Source: Spirometra erinaceieuropaei (lineage: Eukaryota > Platyhelminthes > Cestoda > Diphyllobothriidea > Diphyllobothriidae). From it: a DNA stretch of 64,000 bases. Shown piece after piece: positions 55,825 to 64,000 of this stretch (its first letter is position 1; each line of letters starts with the position of its first letter). The notes under the pieces were generated by a model, which did no database searches, had not been told where the DNA came from, and saw only the letters and a list, made by a program, of their open reading frames with translations. The translations under genes were made by a program, and so were the position numbers. The DNA lies in NCBI GenBank assembly GCA_902702965.1, contig CACRXP010000417.1, positions 248,721 to 312,720 of the forward strand. The letters run 5' to 3'.

Positions 55825-58800
55825 CCGGTCACGCCGCGTTTACATTCGCAGATTCTGTCCACCACGGGGTCTGCCGAAAGCAGCAGATCGGAGCATTATT
55901 CCCCCAATGCCATACGACAGAGAAGGAGGATCTTGGCGCGAATATCAAAGTATAAACGGCAGTCAAATATTTCAAGAGTCCAAAACTAATTACCCACAAT
56001 AGTAGGAATGGTACGAAAAAATAAACGGGGGAGGGGGTTTATTCCTTAATTTTCGGTGGCCGCCGCAAACCGATAATAGGAGATTGATGGAGTTTGGGTT
56101 TTTTAGCTGGTCGCATTATCCTCTGTTTCTGCAAAGGCAACGTGGACTTCCTTACATCCCTCGGATTGAACATTGTTGACTGAGGTGGTTCATTTTTAAC
56201 CATTTAGTCAGGCAAATCGATGTTGAGTGGTGGATGCGCAGTCAACCGTGAGACCGAAATTAGGTGCAATGAGTGCACTTGAATCCCTCATTTAAAAACA
56301 ACCGTTTCAAAGTCGTACGCGAGCGGGATTATGTCGCTAAGGGTGTGGCGGAAAGCGTAGGACAACAAGCAGTGACATGCTTGGTCAAACTAGCCTTTGC
56401 TGTTGCCAACAAACGTTGTCCAAGTGATTTCGAGTAGCTCGGCACGACCTTGTCAATCACTCGAAATGTCTGCCCGGCAACTTCGCAGTGATCTGTGTCT
56501 ACCATGTGAACAACGATCAGGCTGTTGACGTTCTTTATTCGGCCCTTTCCTAACCACGCAGAAAGGTGTTTCCTTATTCTTTTTGGACGAACGCCGGCTC
56601 GTACGACCAGCATATTCTGACCCACAGGAGCAGGGGAAGGAGTAAATACACATAGAAGTGGTCTGGGCTGGCAATATGTCGTTGCCCTCTCCGTGTAGCG
56701 TGGAGACAGTGGAGAATAGTACACGGACGTCAGTTACTGAAAAGTTGCTTCATACAACTTGAGTTATGCGCCTTCTTAGAAGTTTATTTGGCGCGTCCTC
56801 TTGAAACGCGACCCCGATGAAATGCTCCCTCTTTTCTGCCGTCAGCATGGGAGAGTTTGGTAGTTTTTTGGTCATGTTCTTGGCAATGATACGATCGGGG
56901 TACCCTTCTGTCGATACACATTTTCGACAATCTTAAGTTCTTCTTCAATGTTATAACCCTCGCAGATCTTCCTTACTCTTTGTGTTAAACAACGACATAA
57001 ATTGCGCTTCATGTTTAACGGTACGAAACTCCCAAAAGTGGTGTATTTCTACGATTGACGCTACGTCGAATACTACAGTCAGGCCTTCAACTTAAAAGTA
57101 CATCTAGAAAGGGGAGCGATCCAGATTGCTCTTCTTCCAGAGTAAATTTGGTTGATGGGTGCGCCTGATTGATATCATCCAGAAGAACTGAATCGTCGTT
57201 TTGTTCAGAGGCACTCGGGAATATATCACCTACAAAGCATCCCTAGTATTTTAGATGATTGATTTGACGAAGAAGTTCAACAGTTTTCAGCTTGCTTATG
57301 AATCGGTTTGCTGAAATATGATTAAGGGGCGAGCTCATAGCTCCTCCCTCTATTTGTCTATGCAGACTGTTGTCAAATAAGAACTGTACGTTTAAATTAC
57401 ATTTCAGTCGCCATTCCTTAAGTGCATTCCTATATCCTGCTGATAAGAGGCAACTGACGGTTTCTGTGACCGGTGCGTTTGTATAAGGACACGAGACGTC
57501 TAGCGACAACATAATCATTCCATTAAGGTTGAGAACATTAACACCGTTCACGATTTGAAAAGTATCCCGATAGCTACGTGGTGCTAGCTGGTGCCTATGG
57601 GTTTACGTTTCTCCGATAGCCATTTTGTTATCGCATGGCACAGCGAATTTTTAATGTATAGGATTTAACGAACAGGTGTGCCATTGTTGTTGTACTAAAC
57701 TGGCGCGTCTGCAATTAACATGGGCACGCATGCGGTGAGAGGCGATGCAAATACCTCCTCCGAAAACAACACTTGAATACATCAGGAGATGGAACCATTA
57801 ATAGGATCCTGACAAGCTCTGTAATCCGCAATACATGCGCTTCAGTAGTTCAGCACAGGCGGGCAACAACACCGAAATTTCGAGCGTCGTTTCCGACGAT
57901 GTCCACGTTTGCTCTACAAGGTAGTAGGCACAGCGACGGTGGCTTGGCTGCATGTAACGCACCCTTACTCTGCTTGGTCAATATAGAGTCCAGGATACCG
58001 GTAGCGAGATCGTGCGCAGGTGGCTGCCACGAGGTTAGCCTGCGCCTAGGCGTGCTGCAACACCTCCCACCCCATGTGTCACATTTATTATAGGTGTACA
58101 GCCCGATAACGCGTGCTTCACCCAGCCGCGGGGTCAGTTGCAGGGGTTGGGGAGGGGGGACAGACAACACGATCAGGACCCAGGCAGATGTGTGACACAT
58201 TGGACGCCCGCGGTCACACCGCGATCGCATTCGCTGATTCTGTCCATCGCAGAGTCTATCAAAGCAACAGATCAGTGCATCGTTGCCTCAATGCCATCGA
58301 ACAGAGGAGGAAGATCTTGGCGGGCAAATCAAAGTATAAGCGACAATCAAATATTGCAAGGGGTCCAAAACTAATTTCCCAACAATGGCAGAAATAGTGT
58401 GAAACAAGAAACGAGGTGGGGGGCTTATCCCTTGATTTCTGCTAGCGGCCACCAAGCAATAACAGGTGGTTGAAGGTGTATGGGTGTTTTTATCAACTCG
58501 CATTTTCCGCTGGCGTTGCAAAGGGAACGGATACTAAACACTTAACACTGTTCATTGAGGTGGTTAATTTTTGACCATTTGGTCAGGGAAAAAGATGCTG
58601 AGTGGGAAAGCGCAGTCGACGGTGAGGCCGAAATTAGGTGCCTGAGTGCATCTGAATCCGTCCTTTAAAAACAACGGCTTTAAAAACATACTCGGAGGGG
58701 AGGGTATGTGGTTAAGGGTGTGGCAGAAAGCGTAGAACAACAACCGATGACATAATTGGTCTAACTAGGTAAATAACTACCATGTTACTGATGAAGGAAC

Positions 58801-59600
58801 TCCCACCGCAATTTTTCCTTTTGATGGAAGACCTTCTTATGCTTCTGGGCTAGAGACGCTTTAGACTCAAATCTGATGATGTTTTGCTTGCATTGGGTGG
58901 CAACCTCAAAGGACAAAATTACTAACCAGACTATCAAAAATGAAATCGAAAATAACAGACATATGCTGCCCAAAGTTGTGTTAAAATTGATTTTTATTGC
59001 CAGTCTCAAACAACGTATTTATGCCATTTTTCAATGGTGTGAAATAACCACCAAAAATTTAAAACGATCAAATATATTGCAGTTATTTTTGCAAACAGCC
59101 GTTAGAGTATCCTGTGCTGCGTTACTAGTTCACAATCCCAACTGCATGTCGATTTGAAAACTTATTCATAAGGTCTAACTTACTGTGCGAAGATGATACG
59201 CCTGCAATAGACACGGGCATACAAGCACAAACTGGCGACGCAAATACCACCTGTGAAAGCAGAACGCATACATCGGCAGGGACTGGAAGCATAGAGGGGA
59301 TCTTGACACCATCCTTACTTCGTTGCATATGCATTTTAGTAATTCAACACTGGCCCGCAGCGACATCCGTAGTACGACCGCCGTCTTCAACGCTGTCCAC
59401 GTAGTGGTTGCAATGACGGTGACTTTGGTGTGATTTAGTTAGTAACGAGAGTAGACTGCATTTATCCCTCCCTCTTCTGCCTCACTCTTTTGGGCCTGAT
59501 ATAAAGTAAAGTCAACAGACGAAGGCGATATTGCGCATAGGTGGCTGCCGCGGTGTTAGCCCGCGTGAAGACATGACATCAGACCCCATATATTTTTATT
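55825..59600 (-). mobile_element. head-to-tail tandem of Penelope-like elements, family 2
   Basis: Reading right to left: 5' region of copy B (59580-59216), AT-rich filler (59180-58760), 3' untranslated region of copy B (58760-58208), 5' region of copy A (58090-57721), RT and endonuclease of copy A (57720-56400), and 3' untranslated region of copy A (56400-55828). The two 3' regions share GATTCTGTCCA, GGAGGA-GATCTTGGCG, CCAAAACTAATT-CCCA, GAGGTGGTT-ATTTTT-ACCATTT and CGAAATTAGGTGC. The 5' regions share GCAAATACC-CC and AGGTGGCTGCC. Copy B has lost its coding part. PLEs are known to occur as partial tandems in which the junction acts like a long terminal repeat. Confidence 0.72.
56329..57720 (-). 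pseudogene. Penelope-like reverse transcriptase + GIY-YIG endonuclease, family 2
   Basis: The minus strand reads, with at least two frameshifts and several stops: KNSLCHAITKWLSEKRKPIG (57670 on); MIMLSLDVSCPYTNAPVTE (RT motif A; SLDV kept) near 57510; NVQFLFDNSLHRQIEGGAMSSPL (motif B) near 57370; a damaged motif C (GDIF in place of VDDIF) near 57230; EEEQSGSLPFLDVLL near 57110; EGYPDRIIAKNM near 56900; FIGVAFQEDAPNKLLRRRI near 56790; MCIYSFPCSCGSEYAGRTSRR near 56660 (zinc-binding Cys residues and YxG of the endonuclease); and RIRKHLSAWLGKGRI with HMVDTDH in the next frame. This is the longest family 2 copy here. The catalytic Asp pair of the RT is partly lost, so it is inactive. Confidence 0.82.
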
Positions 59601-59649
59601 TTGGTTAGAGCTTTGCGGGCCAACTAGCGCGCAGTATGCACTAATTTGG

Positions 59650-60420
59650 TCCCCGTGTTCGTCCAACGCCATGTGATGCAGCTCTTTTTAGGGACCAACT
59701 GCTATTGCTGTTAATACTACCGATTACCAACTGATATCGTAAAGTCGACAAAAAAAATATTGACATGGTGGTCTGACCGTTGATTTCGACATTGCCCACT
59801 GATGTAGGAGTACGTAGGCTGCGTTGTGCATGAATAAGTGTGTAGCAACTGTGGACTTGTGCAGTCTCTAACGCGCTCATTCTTTCTCCCACACCTGGAC
59901 CCGGTGTCCAGGCAGAGTCAAGAAGACCGGGGAGTGTGGAGGGTCTAGGTGCTAGGCCTGCTGAGTGAACATGCACCCAGGAATTCGGCCGCATTCCCCA
60001 GCATCCAACAACCGTTTAAACGAAATTTTTAATAATAGCAAAATGGGAAGAGGATTGGATCGCAACCCAACTACCGAGGCGTGAACCCGCGGCCTTCCCG
60101 ACTGGCGGTATTTTTTGGAGGTGAGAATTCCCGATATCGCCTACAGGACTCCGATGCAACCGGCGTGCCTGTCCAACGCGTCTACTTCTTTACCCGTTTT
60201 AATCTTCCCCTACCCCTACGTCATAACCGAAATTATGGTGTTTATAGATCGAGTTCGTTTACTTTGCATTTAACCTCAGGTTTGGGATTCCCTTCCTCAA
60301 CAGAATGATTTCACACTTAATGGCCATCCCCAACTGTCACTTCTGTCACATGACCTCGAACACCAACGCTAACTGCCACCCATGAACGATCTGCTGACCT
60401 GAAAATCGTGCAGCTTAAAC
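59650..60420. other. no assignable feature
   Basis: Less AT-rich interval next to the PLE tandem. A minus-strand frame (59641-59994, 117 codons) has a proline/serine-rich composition but no motif I can name; it may belong to a repeat not represented twice here. Confidence 0.35.
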
Positions 60421-60424
60421 TAAT

Positions 60425-61030
60425 GAAATTAGTCAACTGTTTAAACAAAATGTTTTTTTTTAAATTTATTTTAATCACTGGCGTTTACAAGAAATAAAAT
60501 TCTCAAAACTTTTTTAACATCGCCAGCCACTAGGGTGATTAAGGGTTTTTCGGCGCGTATCCAAACTCGGATGCACTATTCGAAAAACGCAGATTTTTAT
60601 GCCAGATGAAAGCGTCTATTCCCCCGATTCACTTAATAGTCCTTTATATTTGTCTGATTAAATAAATAATGCCTTTTGCGACTGATAGGCCTCTTATCGT
60701 GAAATACACAAGTTATTTATTAAAAAACTAATGACTTAATCAACTATGTGCATAAAGTCTTTTTTAAATAAATTTTAATCACTGGCGGCCGCAACAACGT
60801 TTTTAAAATTCCCTGGCATCGCCAGCCACTGGGGTTATCACGGATATTTCTGCTCGTATCCAAATGCGAATGTGCCATAGGAAGTACGCAGGTTTTTGGG
60901 TTAGATGAAAGCGTTTATTTTACCTTTGTACTTGATAGCTATTTATATTTGTCTGGCTAGACAAATAATAACTATTGCAACCAATACGCCTCTTATCGTG
61001 AAAGACTCAAGTCGCTTATTCTTAAACGCG
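60425..61030. repeat. tandem duplication, two units of about 300 bp
   Basis: Landmarks repeat at offsets of 299-304 bp: TTTTAATCACTGGCG (60469 and 60773), ATCGCCAGCCACT-GGGT (60520 and 60818), CGTATCCAAA (60557 and 60857), GATGAAAGCG (60605 and 60904), and GCCTCTTATCGTGAAA (60690 and 60989). An ATG frame starting at the GATGAAAGCG site is collinear in both units (KAS/F-I-P...YICL...PLIVK) but contains TAA in unit 1. Confidence 0.8.
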
Positions 61031-61272
61031 GATATTATTTTAGCGGCAGGGTATGTTCCGGGCGTAAAGTCTGCCGAATGGCCCACGGAAGGACAGTCAG
61101 CGCGCTTAAACCGGTGGTAGTCGTCGATTAGTTAGGGTGCCGTTGGCAAACTAAATGGATGTACCCGGCAGTGCCAAATAATTAGTGTTAAATGCAACGC
61201 AACATACAGGTTAATGTGTTCTAACCCGCTACCGAGACTAGCTTTGCCTACCCTTTAAAATCGCAGCATATA

Positions 61273-62260
61273 CAGTGCCCGACCGATCTCATGAAATGTT
61301 TGCCAAAAGTCTGGAATTCATTTCCGATCAGAAAGGGTTGCTTAAGTGGGTTTGTTATACTGATTATCATGCAGCACATCCTATAGCATTTCGGACTCTC
61401 TATAGGATGTCAGCTTTTATATGCACTACTTGTTGACCTTCTGTAGAAATCACACTCGGAAAAAAATTACTTCTTGAGTAAAATGCATTTTTCGTACTGA
61501 TTTTCGATACTCTTATAAATTAAAATATATTTTACAGTAATTATGCCCAAAAAAGGTACTTACTTTTGCTCATTTGTTAGGCAATCACTTTATCTTTATA
61601 TGTTGTGCTTGATGAAAGTGCATATTTTGGATTTAAAAAGTTTACAAGTATGGGATGTTTAAGACAGTGCGATGTCCATTCATGCAAGACCGCACATTTC
61701 CGTTTACCAATGCCCCTAATTAAAAATACCAAACAATCCGGAGCTACTGCAAAATTTCATGAACTCTATGTGGTATCTTCTTAAAGGCAGTGAGTAATAT
61801 ATAATTTTCCTTCCGCATAAAGCCTGCAGCTTATACATATACTGAAATTGAAAAACACTGATGAAGTGGCACATCCGGCGGAAAATTATTCAGGAATTGA
61901 AAAACCTTTTTTAAAACCAATAGATGCACTTTCATCGGGCATAACAAATAAAGACAAAGTGATTTCCTAACAAATAAGCAAAAGGAGGCATATTTTGGGC
62001 ATGATTTCTGCAAAATATATTTTAATTTATACGAGTATGAAAAATCAATAGGAAAAATGCATGCTGCCTAAGCAGTTATGTTTTACCGAGTGTAGTTGCT
62101 GCAGGAGGTCAGCAAGAAGTGTATAAAAGCCGACATCCTGGCAAGTCTGAAATGTTATAGGGTTGTGCTGTATGATAATCAGCATAACAAACCCATGTAA
62201 TCTAATCGAAAACGCATTCCAGAATTTTGGCCAACATTTAATGATATCGGTCACGCACTT
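61273..62260. mobile_element. foldback element (988 bp), complete copy
   Basis: TA flanks at 61271-61272 and 62261-62262. The left end is CAGTGCCCGACCGATCTCATGAAATG; the right end is ...CAACATTTAATGATATCGGTCACGCACTT. The left arm (to about 61650) and right arm (from about 61890) are reverse complements, for example ATAGGATGTCAGCTTTTATATGCA near 61402 against TGTATAAAAGCCGACATCCTGGCA near 62120. Same family as 49327-50321, moderately diverged from it. No coding capacity. Confidence 0.88.
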
Positions 62261-62264
62261 TATG

Positions 62265-64000
62265 GACACTTTGTTTAGTAATGGTGAATGCTTTTTGAGC
62301 ATCCGCAAGGCACTGTCAAATTTTTCCTCACGCAAAAGTAAATTAACAAGCTAGATATTTCATAATATTACCGTTTTTTTGCCCCATCACACTCGATCAT
62401 AAAACCATCTCGCTTTTTGGCAAGAGAAAAAAACCTGGTAACGTTGTTGGCTGTCCTATTTGATATTAAATTGTACTTCACTGTTTTATCACATACAGTC
62501 AAGATGCTCAATTCATCAATACAAATTCCGACTTCGGATGCATGCAGCACTGAAAGTCATTTGCGTACATAAATCTAACGGGAAGTGATTTCAGAATATC
62601 CCCAAAAATTGACGATAGCCACCTGCAAAATCCCCATCGCTAGCTGCCAACTGCCGTCTCACACGGAAATATTTAACTTGACTACAAGTGCTGAGTGCGT
62701 TAAGGATTCTTTTTTCAGAGGCAGGTTGCAAAATTCGATTCCGCCTTGCTCGTAGAAATGTTGCATCTTTGCCAATCAACAATAAAAAGGATCTATTTGA
62801 GACAAATCATATCACAATGCAACCGCTGTGCAGACGACGGCCGGTAGCACTTACAGATAATGCGGAGGAATTTTCGGTAGATTTATGCATTTCTTTGGCG
62901 AATTTCTCAAATTTCTTCAACATTTCTGAACTAATATCACTCAGTACTGCTACGTCAAGAAGTCTAAAGTCAGGCAGAAGTATCGAAGATGACTTGTCAA
63001 CCACGACATGGGCAGTCAGACGGATATTGTGATTCAACCAAAGTCAGTGCCTTACGGGTTCACGCCGCGTCTTCATTTCGGTCCTGGGACAGCCACCTGG
63101 AAGCAGTCAAAAAGATTTATTAAAATTTGCAAAAAATTGTCAGCATCATCAGGCATAGGAGACGGCCAATCGTCCTGAGGGACGTTTCACTCGAAGTCAC
63201 CTGTCTATCAGCTGCATTGATGGTTCACGTCTAGACCAGCAGCTCAGAAAGGATCCGTCACGTGAAATGTGCGTGCACTAACTTATCCAGACTGAACATC
63301 TGTCATTGCTGGAGCACAGAGGAAATGTCCTGCCATCGCGGTAGGCTGCCACTTGCGGATGAGAGATTTATGGTAGCGATAATTTATGCCGCGTTTGCAG
63401 AGGACAAAGCAATTTAAGCAGCGAAAATAAACCTACTCTGACTCAACCAACTGCATAGCGTAAATTGTAGATGTTGTGGAATAAAGGCGGACAACAGGAA
63501 CGCCTGTGGGTGTGCGCGATTCTGCAAGGGCCTGGAAGATGGTGCCATCTGATTCCTGAGAACAGAGAGCCTTTCTGAGGCGTCAGGAGTCAAGCATGGA
63601 ATTGGAGTGTCCCGACAACGCTTATAATTATGCAGAAGCGGATACGAACCAAGACAGAGTGTGAACGGTCCTTCACTTGTGAACGTGTGGCTGTGCGGCA
63701 CATAGGTTTATGCAACACGACTCAGTATAGCATGCATAGAGTTCATTTTTTTATATCTTAGCATCCTTATACGCCGTTTGGAAATTAAACCAGTTTGTTA
63801 TAAAAGGGCATTTCTTATACCGGCTCAGCGAAGGAGAAAATGCATTTATTCGTGAAATATCATTTATTATCACGAATGGAAGAGAATATGAGCATCCCAG
63901 GTTCTTGTTTAAAAGAAGTCGAAGGCAAGATCACTGAGACGGTATATTTATTCGCCTTAGTTTTCGAAATCGAAAGGCCGACAAAAGATGAACATCCGTT
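62265..64000. other. unassigned interval with one long minus-strand frame
   Basis: The minus strand is open from 63037 to 62591 except for TGA at 62807-62809 (about 149 codons). The translation includes VVVDKSSSILLPDFRLLDVA and EKRILNALSTCSQVKYFRV. I do not recognise it, and the plus strand is open over much of the same stretch, so chance is possible. Nothing else is recognised up to the end of the window. Confidence 0.3.

Noticed and set aside
59641..59994. 117-codon minus-strand frame rich in Pro, Ser and Gly
   Set aside because: Looks like the translation of repeat DNA next to the PLE tandem; no motif and no codon pattern to support a gene.

Overview
The window looks like repeat-dominated, AT-rich nuclear DNA of a multicellular eukaryote. 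There are no operons, Shine-Dalgarno sites or densely packed genes. The recognisable protein remnants are reverse transcriptases, GIY-YIG endonucleases and one Tc1-like transposase. The wealth of GIY-YIG Penelope-like elements (PLEs), whose wording I associate with flatworm and especially diphyllobothriidean tapeworm genomes, suggests a cestode. That assignment rests on family knowledge, not on a database search. I found no host gene I can defend.

Layout. At 1.25-3.24 kb lies a PLE of family 1: reverse transcriptase (RT) plus GIY-YIG in one frame broken by two stops, an inverted copy of its own 3' end at its 5' side, and a 14-bp target-site duplication. At 3.4-4.1 kb is a GIY-YIG remnant of PLE family 2. 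From 4.1 to 8.8 kb there are only faint repeat relatives. At 8.8-9.65 kb is the 3' end of a non-LTR retrotransposon. A 742-bp unit is tandemly duplicated at 14.9-16.4 kb. Microsatellites lie at 20.46-20.67 kb, and a second non-LTR RT fragment at 21.7-22.3 kb. A foldback element occupies 22.88-23.85 kb, a PLE family 3 3' end lies at 24.0-24.6 kb, and a complete but defective Tc1-like DNA transposon fills 25.07-26.92 kb. SINEs with a tRNA-Arg-like head lie at 29.0 and 35.4 kb. PLE family 2 recurs at 29.6-30.4 kb. A head-to-head PLE family 3 pair occupies 31.43-32.88 kb, followed by a short terminal-inverted-repeat element at 33.16-33.71 kb. A 639-bp tandem duplication lies at 40.6-41.8 kb. At 43.0-46.4 kb is a scrambled PLE family 1 copy, split by a telomere-repeat-bearing insert and carrying an internally duplicated RT. 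Foldback elements follow at 49.33-50.32 and 61.27-62.26 kb, with a deleted one at 53.19-53.56 kb beside an RTE-type endonuclease remnant. A 393-bp PLE insertion with a 12-bp target duplication lies at 54.38-54.77 kb. A head-to-tail tandem of PLE family 2 spans 55.8-59.6 kb, and a 300-bp tandem duplication lies at 60.4-61.0 kb.

Two themes tie the window together. First, PLE insertions repeatedly carry an inverted piece of their own 3' end at the 5' side, and those 3' ends hold recognisable, mostly decayed, hammerhead-ribozyme cores. Second, a family of roughly 1-kb foldback elements and a 552-bp relative share terminal bases and TA flanks with the Tc1-like transposon. That transposon's lineage is therefore a plausible source of the activity that moved them. 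Most of the rest is intergenic or intronic sequence in which I see nothing assignable.
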